Shown here in pieces: positions 36,098-44,165 of a DNA stretch of 64,000 nucleotides. Below the pieces are notes generated by a model, which was not told the DNA's origin, did no database searches, and was given only the letters and a program-made list of their open reading frames with translations. The stretch is from contig NZ_JBQKGG010000004.1 of assembly GCF_052118925.1 (NCBI RefSeq), positions 150,802-214,801 on the forward strand. Reading direction: 5' to 3'. Positions within the stretch are counted from its first letter, which is position 1; each line of letters starts with the position of its first letter. The stretch is from Lientehia sp934351765 (GTDB lineage Bacteria > Bacillota > Clostridia > Lachnospirales > Lachnospiraceae). Position numbers and translations under genes: made by a program.

Positions 36098-36979
36098 ATG
36101 GCGAAAACAGGAAAGATTATAAAGGGAATCGCAGGCTTCTACTATGTCCATGACGGAATCGGCAGGGTATACGAGTGCAAAGCGAAGGGATTGTTCCGGA
36201 AGCAGGGCGTGAAGCCGTTAGTGGGGGACAATGTGACCCTGGAGGTATTAGATGAAAATGAGGGCCTGGGGAATATCGTCGAGATACTCCCCAGGAAAAA
36301 CAGCCTGATCCGGCCGGCATCTGCCAACGTGGATCAGGCCCTCGTCTTATTTGCGGCCAGAGAACCGGATCCGAACCTGAACCTGCTGGACCGGTTTCTG
36401 GTGGTCATGGGAATTCAGGGGATTCCCTGCGAGATCTGTTTTAACAAGGCGGATCTGGATGGCGTAGAGGCAGAGCACCTGGCAGAGCTGTACCGGCAGG
36501 CCGGCTATCCGGCGCGGGCGGTCAGTACTTATACCGAGGCCGGAATAGAAGAGATCCGGCGGATCCTGTCGGGAAAAACAACGGTCATGGCAGGCCCCTC
36601 CGGAGTCGGAAAGTCATCCATGATGAACCGGATCAATCCGGATGCCGGAATGGAAACCGGCAGAGTAAGTGAAAAGATCAAGCGAGGCCGCCATACCACC
36701 AGACATACGGAGGTATTCTGGGTGGGAACCGATACCTTTCTTCTGGACACGCCGGGATTCAGCTCCCTGTCTATTGAAGGGATCGAGGCTTCGGAGCTTC
36801 GGTTTTATTATCCGGAGATGGAACAGCGGGAAGGACAGTGCCGGTTTCAGGGCTGTGTTCATGTGAAAGAGCCGGACTGCGCCGTAAAGAAAGCACTGGA
36901 AACCGGTGAGATCAGCAGTGAACGGTATCGGAATTACACGCTGTTATATGAAGAGCTAAAGGCAAGAAAAAAATATTAA
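36098..36979 (+). CDS. rsgA: Ribosome small subunit-dependent GTPase A (RsgA)
   Basis: RsgA is a circularly permuted GTPase that checks late 30S assembly. The 293-residue protein shows an N-terminal OB fold (GKIIKGIAGFYYV), the permuted G4 FNKADL, G1 GPSGVGKSSMMN and G3 DTPGFSS, and the C-terminal zinc knuckle CRFQGCVHVKEPDC. The ATG at 36098 is 1 nt after the kinase stop; the upstream in-frame start at 35984 lies within the kinase gene and is rejected. No strong ribosome site is visible, so coupling to the kinase is probable. Confidence 0.95.
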   Translation: MAKTGKIIKGIAGFYYVHDGIGRVYECKAKGLFRKQGVKPLVGDNVTLEVLDENEGLGNIVEILPRKNSLIRPASANVDQALVLFAAREPDPNLNLLDRFLVVMGIQGIPCEICFNKADLDGVEAEHLAELYRQAGYPARAVSTYTEAGIEEIRRILSGKTTVMAGPSGVGKSSMMNRINPDAGMETGRVSEKIKRGRHTTRHTEVFWVGTDTFLLDTPGFSSLSIEGIEASELRFYYPEMEQREGQCRFQGCVHVKEPDCAVKKALETGEISSERYRNYTLLYEELKARKKY

Positions 36980-36992
36980 TGGAGGACAATCT

Positions 36993-37655
36993 ATGTTAAT
37001 TTTATCTCCCTCGATCCTGGCGGCGGATTTCACAAGACTGGGTGAACAGATCAAGGAAACTGCCGATGCGGGTGCAGAATACATTCATCTGGACGTGATG
37101 GACGGTATGTTCGTTCCTCAGATTTCTTTTGGAATGCCGGTAATCGAGACGATCCGGAAGTGCACCGACAAGGTATTTGACGTGCATCTGATGATCGAGG
37201 ATCCCGGCCGCTATATTGAGACATTTGCGAAGATTGGTGCTGATATTATCACGGTTCATGCTGAAGCATGTACCCATCTGGACCGTGTGATCCAGCAGAT
37301 CAAGGCAGCCGGTGTAAAGGCTGGTGTGGCAATCAATCCGGCAACGCCGCTGTCTGCGCTGGACTACGTTCTGGATGAGCTGGACATGGTTCTGGTGATG
37401 ACGGTAAATCCGGGCTACGGCGGACAGAAGCTGATCCCCTACTGCTTAAAGAAGGTAAGCGATCTGCGTGCCATGATGAAAGAACGGGGACTGGACATTG
37501 ATATTCAGGTGGACGGCGGGATCAAGGCCTCTAATGTGGCAGAGGTCATCGAGGCAGGCGCAAATGTGTTTGTCGGCGGTTCCGCGGTATTCTCCGGCGA
37601 TGTGACAGCCAACACGAAAGCGTTTATGGATGTGTTTGCCAGGTATGAGAACTAA
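36993..37655 (+). CDS. rpe: Ribulose-phosphate 3-epimerase
   Basis: Interconverts ribulose 5-phosphate and xylulose 5-phosphate in the pentose phosphate pathway. The 220-residue TIM barrel has LSPSILAADFTRLGEQ at the start, the metal ligands in HLDVMDGMFVPQISFG, the catalytic VHLMIEDP region, TVNPGYGGQKLI and the phosphate-binding VDGGIK plus FVGGSAVF. TGGAGGA precedes the ATG. Confidence 0.97.
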   Translation: MLILSPSILAADFTRLGEQIKETADAGAEYIHLDVMDGMFVPQISFGMPVIETIRKCTDKVFDVHLMIEDPGRYIETFAKIGADIITVHAEACTHLDRVIQQIKAAGVKAGVAINPATPLSALDYVLDELDMVLVMTVNPGYGGQKLIPYCLKKVSDLRAMMKERGLDIDIQVDGGIKASNVAEVIEAGANVFVGGSAVFSGDVTANTKAFMDVFARYEN

Positions 37656-37715
37656 AAAGACGGATCTGGGAGCAGGATCCATGAAAATCAGAAAAACAGA
37701 CGCAGAAAGGGAACG

Positions 37716-38363
37716 ATGAATGTTCTGATCATAACCGGCGGTGACGTAGAAATTGCGTCTGCCGCCGGATTTTTAAAAAGCTATGAAAGTCCTTATGTGG
37801 TGGCAGTGGACGGCGGGCTGGACGCCATGGAAAAGCTGGGACTTTCTCCGGACTGTATTGTTGGTGATTTTGACACGATCGAAGCCGACCGGCTTCGTCC
37901 TTACCGGGAGCAGGGGATCCGTTTTGAGACTCACAGGCCGGAAAAGGATTATACTGACACGGAGCTTGCGGTTCTTTATGCCCTGGAGCTTCCCGATGTG
38001 ACGCGGATCGTGGTTCTGGGAGCTCTCGGAAAGCGGTTTGACCATGCACTGGGAAATGTCCACAGTCTGTTCCATGCCCTGAAGAGGCAGATCCCCTGTG
38101 AACTGATCGACCGGTATAACCGGATTTTCCTGACTGACCGGGAGACGGTGTTTGAAAAGAAAGAAGCATTTGGGAAATACATCTCATTTGTGCCTTTTGA
38201 CGGAACCGTGGAGGGCCTGACCTTGACCGGATTTAAATATCCTCTGGATCATGTGACTGTTCCGGCAGGAAATACCCGCTGTATCAGCAATGAGCTCCTG
38301 GAGGATCGGGCGGTCATGTGCCTGGAGAAAGGAATCATGATCTGCATCGAGTCAAGAGACTGA
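37716..38363 (+). CDS. thiN: Thiamine pyrophosphokinase
   Basis: Converts thiamine and ATP into thiamine diphosphate. The 215-residue protein contains the characteristic VAVDGGLDAMEKLG, GDFDTIE and RPEKDYTDTELAV metal and substrate motifs in the N-terminal domain and a beta-sandwich C-terminal domain ending GNTRCISNELLED. It closes the rsgA-rpe-thiN series; no TPP riboswitch is seen upstream, so salvage appears to be constitutively expressed with the cluster. Confidence 0.94.
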   Translation: MNVLIITGGDVEIASAAGFLKSYESPYVVAVDGGLDAMEKLGLSPDCIVGDFDTIEADRLRPYREQGIRFETHRPEKDYTDTELAVLYALELPDVTRIVVLGALGKRFDHALGNVHSLFHALKRQIPCELIDRYNRIFLTDRETVFEKKEAFGKYISFVPFDGTVEGLTLTGFKYPLDHVTVPAGNTRCISNELLEDRAVMCLEKGIMICIESRD

Positions 38364-38476
38364 CCTTATGAAATTGTGAAAAACTGGATATTCCAAACAA
38401 GCCAGACTGTGTTATAGTGGTTGCAGAGTACAGGAAGAGCCTGTAAATGAAACGGAACGAGAGAAGGAGACTTGTT

Positions 38477-39022
38477 ATGGAACAGACAGCAAAGACACAC
38501 ACAAACGAAAAAAACACCGCACTTTTTATCTGCATGACCGCACTGGCAACGGCACTGGTCTGCGTGGCAACCATGGTGGTCCAGATTCCGATACCGCTTG
38601 GTTACGCCCATCTGGGTGACAGCTGTATTTTACTGGCGGCTTATCTGTTTGGCTGGAAGACCGGCTTATTTGCCGGCGGCGTTGGTTCGGCACTGGCAGA
38701 TCTTCTGACCGGATTTCCCCAGTGGGCAGTTGCAACTCTGATCATCAAATCGATTCAGGGTTTTCTGATCGCAAAGCTCTGCCGCAGGTCTGACGGAGAA
38801 GTAAAGGTTCTTTCCGGACGGACTGCCATTGCAGCCGTAGTCGGAATTGCAGAAATGGTTGTGGGTTATGTGATCGGCGGAGCGATCCTGTCAGGCAGCT
38901 TTGCCGCAGGTCTGGCTTCCGCACCGGGACTGATTTTAAAGGGTATTCTGAACATTGTTGTATTTTATGCAGCTGCTCTTGCCCTTGAAAAGTCCGGTGC
39001 AACAAAAAAGATTGGAGCGTAA
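38477..39022 (+). CDS. ECF transporter S component, probably for vitamin B6
   Basis: The 181-residue protein has about six hydrophobic segments and the shape of a substrate-binding S component of an energy-coupling-factor transporter (VQIPIPLGYAHLGDSCILLAA; GVGSALADLLTGFPQWAVATL). It has no ATPase or T component next to it, so it must share a central ECF module encoded elsewhere. The ATG at 38477 has AAGGAG upstream; an earlier in-frame ATG at 38447 is weaker. The next gene, 6 nt downstream, is a pyridoxal-type kinase, so vitamin B6 is the inferred substrate. A TATAGT -10-like element lies about 60 nt upstream. Confidence 0.82.
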   Translation: MEQTAKTHTNEKNTALFICMTALATALVCVATMVVQIPIPLGYAHLGDSCILLAAYLFGWKTGLFAGGVGSALADLLTGFPQWAVATLIIKSIQGFLIAKLCRRSDGEVKVLSGRTAIAAVVGIAEMVVGYVIGGAILSGSFAAGLASAPGLILKGILNIVVFYAAALALEKSGATKKIGA

Positions 39023-39028
39023 TGCTTT

Positions 39029-39865
39029 ATGGCAATGACACATAACAATCAGAAAAAGATTGCTGTTATCAATGATATTTCCGGGTTTGGCCGCTGCTCG
39101 ATCGCAGTGGCTATGCCCATTATATCGGCAATGAAGATTCAGTGCTGTCCGGTTCCCACCTCGATTTTTTCCAATCACACGGGCTTTCCGGAATATTTTT
39201 TTGATGATTATACCGAGAAGATGCCGGAGTACATCGCCCAGTGGAAGAAGCTGGGACTGGAGTTTGAGGGAATTACCTCCGGGTTCCTTGGTTCCAGGGA
39301 ACAGATCGGAATTGTCCGTAATTTTATCCGGGATTTCCGGACGGAACGAACAACCGTGATCGTTGACCCGGTTATGGGGGATTATGGAAAACCGTATGCG
39401 ACTTATACCAGTGAGCTCTGTCAGGAAATGAAGCAGCTGGTGGAGTATGCCGATATCCTGACTCCGAATCTGACGGAAGCCTGTATTTTAACAGACACAC
39501 CCTATAAAGATGGGCACTGGGCCATCAAAGAGATCCTTGCCATGGCAGAAAAGCTTCAGGAGCGCGGTCCGGCGAAGGTGGTTGTTACCGGAATCCGCCA
39601 GGGAGACTTTGTGGCAAACCTGGTCTGCGAAAAAGGGAAAGAGCTGAGAGTCCTCCGGAGCCATAAGGTAGGAACGGAGCGGTCCGGCACCGGCGATGTT
39701 TTTGCAGCCATCATTGCGGCCGATGCCGTCAATGGCGTCCCCTTTGATGTATCCGTCAAGAAGGCAAGTAACTTTGTGAAGCAGTGTATTTTGCGGTCCG
39801 AGGAGCTGGAGATCCCCAGGACAGACGGTGTCTGCTTTGAGGAACTGTTGACGACATTAAGATAA
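39029..39865 (+). CDS. Pyridoxamine/pyridoxal kinase
   Basis: The 278-residue ribokinase-fold enzyme phosphorylates B6 vitamers for salvage. It shows AVINDISGFGRCSIAVAMPI at the N-terminus, VDPVMGDYGKPY, the TPNLTEACILTD active-site helix and the anion hole SGTGDVFAAIIAADA. It is transcribed directly behind the ECF S component. The wider family also includes hydroxymethylpyrimidine kinases, but the GFGRCS and GDYGK motifs fit PdxY/PdxK-like enzymes. Confidence 0.9.
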   Translation: MAMTHNNQKKIAVINDISGFGRCSIAVAMPIISAMKIQCCPVPTSIFSNHTGFPEYFFDDYTEKMPEYIAQWKKLGLEFEGITSGFLGSREQIGIVRNFIRDFRTERTTVIVDPVMGDYGKPYATYTSELCQEMKQLVEYADILTPNLTEACILTDTPYKDGHWAIKEILAMAEKLQERGPAKVVVTGIRQGDFVANLVCEKGKELRVLRSHKVGTERSGTGDVFAAIIAADAVNGVPFDVSVKKASNFVKQCILRSEELEIPRTDGVCFEELLTTLR

Positions 39866-39965
39866 AAGACAGAAACTGAGTTGGAAGGCTGCTGTCAATC
39901 CTGAAATAACAGAATGGCAGCGGAAGGAAAGACTGATAAAAAGAAACGATTGGGAGGAATGAATC

Positions 39966-40574
39966 ATGAGCATGACAATTCTTTATGAGGTTCACGGAAA
40001 CCTGTATGTCAATCTGACAAACAAATGTCCCTGTGCCTGTACGTTCTGCCTGCGCCAGACGAGAGACCATATGGAAAATTCCGATGTGCTGTGGCTGGAA
40101 CGGGAGCCTACGGTGGAGGAAGCCATCAAGGCCTTTGACCATGTAGATATGAGCAAGTATAAAGAAGTCGTATTCTGCGGTTTTGGTGAACCGATGATGC
40201 GGCTGGATGCCATGGTGGAAGTGGCGAAGTTTGTTAAGAAAACGTATGGAATGCCTACCAGAGTCAACACGAACGGTCTTGCAGATCTGATCTACGGAAA
40301 GCCGGTGGCGGAGAAGCTGAAGGGTGTGATCGACACAGTATCCATCAGCCTGAATACGCCGAACCCGCAGCGGTATCTGGAATTGACCAGAAGCAAGTTC
40401 GGAATCCAGTCGTTTGAAGCCATGCTGGCCTTTGCAAAGGCATGTAAAGAGGAAGGATGCCATGTGGTGATGACCACGGTGGCAACGACTCTTACCAAGG
40501 AAGAGGAAGAGCAGTGTGCAAAGATCTGTAAGGATCTGGGAGTGACCTATCGGATCCGCCCCTGGGAGGATTAA
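39966..40574 (+). CDS. Radical SAM protein, TatD-associated type
   Basis: A short (202-residue) radical SAM protein. The cluster motif is CPCACTFC (residues about 22-29), preceded by YEVHGNLYVNLTNKC and followed by LRQTRD. FCGFGEPMMRLD corresponds to the GGE region and RVNTNGLADLIYG to the following strand. This pattern matches the small family usually found beside TatD nucleases; no tatD is in this window. The substrate is unknown. A 99-nt spacer separates it from the pyridoxal kinase; maf follows after 1 nt. Confidence 0.85.
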   Translation: MSMTILYEVHGNLYVNLTNKCPCACTFCLRQTRDHMENSDVLWLEREPTVEEAIKAFDHVDMSKYKEVVFCGFGEPMMRLDAMVEVAKFVKKTYGMPTRVNTNGLADLIYGKPVAEKLKGVIDTVSISLNTPNPQRYLELTRSKFGIQSFEAMLAFAKACKEEGCHVVMTTVATTLTKEEEEQCAKICKDLGVTYRIRPWED

Positions 40575-40575
40575 T

Positions 40576-41172
40576 ATGGCAGAGCTGATCCTGGCCTCCG
40601 CCTCACCGAGGCGGAGGGAGCTCCTTGCCCTGACGGGATACCCTTTTTCGGTGAAGCCCGGAAACGGCGAGGAGATCATTCATACTACTGACCCTGCGGA
40701 GGCAGTAAAGGAATTATCTTATCAGAAAGCAGAAGCGGCGCTTCCTCTGGCAGACGAGGGTGACCTGATCCTCGGAGCCGATACGGTAGTGGCGATTGAT
40801 GGGCGTATCCTCGGAAAACCAAAAGACGAGAAGGACGCCTTTTTGACGTTAAAGGAGTTATCCGGGCGCGCCCATGCTGTTTATACCGGCGTGACTCTTA
40901 TGGAGAAAGGAAAGGAGGAGGCAGCTGTGACGTTTGCCGAGCGCACTGCTGTCCATGTCCTGCCTATGACCGATGAGGAGATCCGCACCTATATCGCCAC
41001 CGGTGAACCTATGGACAAGGCCGGTTCCTACGGAATCCAGGGACGGTTCGCCGTCTATGTCTCCGGGATCGAGGGAGATTATCAGAATGTGGTCGGACTG
41101 CCGGTTTCCAGAGTGTATTCCTATTTGAAAGCATGGAAGGACAGACTTGCCGGATCATTGATGGAACGATGA
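40576..41172 (+). CDS. maf: Maf-family nucleoside triphosphate pyrophosphatase
   Basis: Maf proteins hydrolyse dTTP/UTP or modified nucleotides and are linked to division control. The 198-residue product starts with ILASASPRRRELLALTG, has the catalytic GADTVVAIDGRILGKP and the KAGSYGIQGRFAVYV motif. It is coupled to the radical SAM gene by a 1-nt gap. Confidence 0.95.
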   Translation: MAELILASASPRRRELLALTGYPFSVKPGNGEEIIHTTDPAEAVKELSYQKAEAALPLADEGDLILGADTVVAIDGRILGKPKDEKDAFLTLKELSGRAHAVYTGVTLMEKGKEEAAVTFAERTAVHVLPMTDEEIRTYIATGEPMDKAGSYGIQGRFAVYVSGIEGDYQNVVGLPVSRVYSYLKAWKDRLAGSLMER

Positions 41173-41238
41173 AGCAGGAGTGTTTGATCAGAGTTTGTTA
41201 CAGAAGATGAGATAATATGTGATAGGTTTGGAGGATGT

Positions 41239-42027
41239 ATGATTAAACTGATTGCAACGGATATTGACGGAACCCTGGTAAAGGACGGTTCCAATACCCT
41301 GCCGGACAAGCTGGCAGAAACCATTGAGCGTGTCATCGACAGCGGAATCGTATTTGCGGCCTGCACCGGACGATCCATGATCAGCGCGAAACGGCTGTTT
41401 GGTCCCCTGCAGGAAAAGATCCATTTCATTACCTGCAATGGAACTCAGGTGGGGCATGGAGGAAAACTGCTGTTTTCCGAAACTCTTGATCGGAAGCTTC
41501 TTAATACGATGGCGGCTGAATTCCATGAATATCCGAACGCTGTGCCGTTTTTTACCGGTGCAGATATGATGTACGGCGATATCGATGATAAGGAACTGCT
41601 GACCTGGCTGCGGGAAGGGTATCAGGAGGATATCACGGTAGTTCCCGATATGACGAAAGCCCCCGGTGAATTTGTGAAATTAAGCGTTTACGACCGGAAT
41701 TTTCAGCCGGCGGCCAGCTTCCGGAAGCTCATCGAGAAATGGAAAGGAACCGTCTCCATCGCAACCGCAGGAAAAATGTGGCTGGATATTTACAAGCCCG
41801 GAGTCAACAAGGGAACAGCCCTGAAAAAGCTGCAGGAACAGCTTGGAATCACCAGAGAAGAAACAATGGCCTTCGGCGACCAGCAGAATGATATTGGAAT
41901 GATCCGCGAGGCACAATACAGCTATGCGGTGGAAAATGCGCTGCCTGAGGTGAAACGGGAGGCTGCCGGTGTGTGCGGCGGCTGGGAAAGCCTGGGCGTG
42001 TGCAGGGTACTGGAGGAGCTTTTGTAA
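41239..42027 (+). CDS. HAD-superfamily hydrolase, Cof type
   Basis: A 262-residue phosphatase of the Cof/IIB subfamily. Motif I is ATDIDGTLV with nucleophile Asp8 and Asp10, motif II is ACTGRS, motif III is the Lys in NKGTALKKL and motif IV is FGDQQNDIGM. The cap domain lies between motifs II and III. Such proteins dephosphorylate sugar phosphates or nucleotides; the substrate here is unknown. Confidence 0.93.
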   Translation: MIKLIATDIDGTLVKDGSNTLPDKLAETIERVIDSGIVFAACTGRSMISAKRLFGPLQEKIHFITCNGTQVGHGGKLLFSETLDRKLLNTMAAEFHEYPNAVPFFTGADMMYGDIDDKELLTWLREGYQEDITVVPDMTKAPGEFVKLSVYDRNFQPAASFRKLIEKWKGTVSIATAGKMWLDIYKPGVNKGTALKKLQEQLGITREETMAFGDQQNDIGMIREAQYSYAVENALPEVKREAAGVCGGWESLGVCRVLEELL

Positions 42028-42104
42028 GCTTGTTTACCCTGAAAAACATAAAGAAGGAATAGTACCATAGCATCAAGAAAAACCTGGGAGGAGGGAATAC
42101 AGTC

Positions 42105-43112
42105 ATGGAATACAGAATACTCGGAAAAACGGGATTAAAGGTTTCGAGAATGGGATTCGGAGGAATTCCGATCCAGAAGATCGATGAAGAGGGAACGAGG
42201 ATGCTTTTACAGGAGATGGTGCGCCGCGGAATCAATTATATTGATTCTGCCAGAGGATATACGGTCAGTGAACAGTATATCGGCTATGGCCTGGAGGGAA
42301 TCCGGGATCAGTTTGTTCTGGCAACCAAGTCCATGGCACGGACGAGAGAAGCAATGGCAGCGGATATCGAGACCAGTCTCCGAAATTTCCGGACCGATCA
42401 TATTGATCTTTATCAGGTACATAACCCCAGCATGGAACAGCTGGATCAGGTGCTGGCAGAGGGCGGTGCACTGGAGGCACTTCAGGAAGCGAAAACGGCC
42501 GGAAAGATCGGCCATCTTGGCATTACAGCCCATTCAACGGCGGTGTTTGAACGGGCACTGGAGCTTGACTGGGTGGAGACCATTATGTTCCCCTATAACA
42601 TCGTGGAGCAGCAGGGGGCAGAGCTGATAAAAAAATGTAAAGAAAAGAACATTGGCTTTATTGATATGAAGCCGCTGGCTGGCGGAGCCATTGAAAACGG
42701 TACTCTGGCACTCCGGTATGTCTGTTCGAATCCGGATGTGACCGTTGTGATTCCCGGAATGGCGGAGATCCGGGAACTGGAAGAAAATCAGAAGGCCTGC
42801 GAGAATCCGGAGCCGCTCAGCAGGGAAGAGCTTGCCGGGATCGAGCAGGTGCGGGAGCAACTGGGAACGGATTTCTGCCGTCGATGCAATTACTGCGCAC
42901 CCTGTACCGTGGGAATCCAGATCCCAAGCGTTTTCCTCTTTGCCGGATACTTACAGCGGTATGATCTGGAGAAATGGGCAAGAGACCGGTACAGCACGTT
43001 GGAAGTGAAGGCGTCGGCATGTATTGGCTGTGGAAAATGTGAAACCCGCTGCCCGTACCATCTGCCGATCCGCGAAAAGCTGAAGGTGAGTGCAGCAGAT
43101 TTCGGAGAATAG
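42105..43112 (+). CDS. Aldo/keto reductase with C-terminal 4Fe-4S ferredoxin domain
   Basis: The 335-residue protein joins an aldo/keto reductase barrel (MEYRILGKTGLKVSRMGFGG; catalytic Tyr near GYTVSEQYIGYGL; LKSH-type VHNPSMEQLD region) to a cysteine-rich tail. The tail has CRRCNYCAPC and ACIGCGKCETRCPYHLP, enough ligands for one or two iron-sulfur clusters. This fusion is common in anaerobic Firmicutes; electron acceptor and substrate are unknown. It ends 47 nt before a very strong bidirectional terminator. Confidence 0.93.
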   Translation: MEYRILGKTGLKVSRMGFGGIPIQKIDEEGTRMLLQEMVRRGINYIDSARGYTVSEQYIGYGLEGIRDQFVLATKSMARTREAMAADIETSLRNFRTDHIDLYQVHNPSMEQLDQVLAEGGALEALQEAKTAGKIGHLGITAHSTAVFERALELDWVETIMFPYNIVEQQGAELIKKCKEKNIGFIDMKPLAGGAIENGTLALRYVCSNPDVTVVIPGMAEIRELEENQKACENPEPLSREELAGIEQVREQLGTDFCRRCNYCAPCTVGIQIPSVFLFAGYLQRYDLEKWARDRYSTLEVKASACIGCGKCETRCPYHLPIREKLKVSAADFGE

Positions 43113-43159
43113 GAATTCGTGAAAGGGAGAACGAAGAGGTTATCCCGGAAATCAGAATG

Positions 43160-43202
43160 AAACGCCCCCGGAGCGGCTTTGATTGCCGCTCCGGGGGCGT
43201 TT
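43160..43202. terminator. Bidirectional intrinsic terminator between aldo/keto reductase and bioY
   Basis: An 18-bp perfect stem (AAACGCCCCCGGAGCGGC with its complement) closes a 7-nt loop TTTGATT. The A and T tracts at the ends serve both converging genes. Confidence 0.92.
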
Positions 43203-43244
43203 CTGCAGAAAATGATTCAATGTTAAGAAAATGAACGATCACAG

Positions 43245-43805
43245 TTATCGATTCCGGACCTGATTGACGGCGTGCCGCAGAACCGGTCCGAGGATTACAG
43301 AGATCACGATCTTGGCGCCGTCGCCGGGAAGATAAGGAATACAGCCGGCCCAGAGGCCTGCAATAAATCCGATCTTCATCTGATAGCAGAGCCATACGGT
43401 TCCGAACAGATAGCAGACCGCGGTTCCGAGAACCATGCCGATCACATGGAGCCAGTACTTTTTCGGGAAGCGGTCAATGAAGAAGCCGGCGATCAGAGCC
43501 ATAAAGATAAATCCGATCAGGTAACCGCCGGTGGGGCCGGCCAGCTTGGCGGGACCACCGGTGAAGCCGGAAAATATCGGAAGACCGACAACGCCAAGAA
43601 GCAGATAGATCAGATAGCTGATGGTTCCGGCCTTCATGCCGAGTACATACAGGGTGATGTAAATAGCCAGATTGGTAAAGGAGATCGGAACCGGTGTACC
43701 GGGGATCTGGATGGATAACGGTCCGAGAATACAGGTGATGGCAGTCATAACTCCGATCAGCGCCATCTGCAGAACGGAGAGTGATCTTGTACTTGTCTTT
43801 TCCAT
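43245..43805 (-). CDS. bioY: Biotin transporter BioY
   Basis: BioY is the biotin-binding S component of an ECF transporter. The 186-residue hydrophobic protein carries the BioY signature with VPISFTNLAIYI, LLLGVVGLPIFSGFTGG and GPTGGYLIGFIFMA, and the C-terminal YLPGDGAKIVISV motif. GGAGT precedes the start on the minus strand. No bioM or bioN genes are adjacent, so it uses shared ECF subunits or acts alone. Its promoter contains an inverted repeat resembling the BirA operator. Confidence 0.95.
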   Translation of the reverse strand: MEKTSTRSLSVLQMALIGVMTAITCILGPLSIQIPGTPVPISFTNLAIYITLYVLGMKAGTISYLIYLLLGVVGLPIFSGFTGGPAKLAGPTGGYLIGFIFMALIAGFFIDRFPKKYWLHVIGMVLGTAVCYLFGTVWLCYQMKIGFIAGLWAGCIPYLPGDGAKIVISVILGPVLRHAVNQVRNR

Positions 43806-43864
43806 GGAAAACTCCTTTTAGTTCGTATGATTTTATGACCGGAATGAGCCGATCAAACGTTGTC

Positions 43865-43917
43865 ATTATATAATGGGAGAGGTGGATTGTCAACCATAAA
43901 AATAAAATGGTTAACAG
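43865..43917 (-). promoter_or_regulatory. bioY promoter with BirA-type operator
   Basis: On the minus strand a consensus TTGACA (43893-43888) and TATAAT (43870-43865) are 17 nt apart. The -35 is embedded in an inverted repeat TTGTCAACC-N13-GGTTAACAG at 43887-43917 (plus-strand reading), similar to the Firmicutes biotin operator. Repression by biotin-loaded BirA is inferred. The rest of the 360-nt spacer up to 44165 contains the divergent isomerase promoter and leader, no gene. Confidence 0.78.
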
Positions 43918-43973
43918 TGAGAAGACGCTTCCTGCAGAGAACTATTTGCACGGACTGCCAAGCACGATAACGG

Positions 43974-44002
43974 TTGAAATTTTCAATAAAATATGGTAAA
44001 CT
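43974..44002 (+). promoter_or_regulatory. Promoter of the isomerase-like gene
   Basis: TTGAAA at 43974-43979 and TAAACT at 43997-44002 are 17 nt apart. The predicted 5' leader is about 155 nt and includes small hairpins, one pairing CCCCGCA with TGCGGGG around 44068-44096. Confidence 0.6.
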
Positions 44003-44165
44003 TACAATATATGAAATGAATGATTTCGTATATGAAATGCCATGTATCAAATCCGAAAACTGCCCCGCACAATATCTGAAATGGAAATGCGGGGATCAGG
44101 GAGTAAAAACTTCAGAAACAAAACGCGGCGGGGGCTGCGCAAAAGGAGAAAGGAAGGTAAGAATT

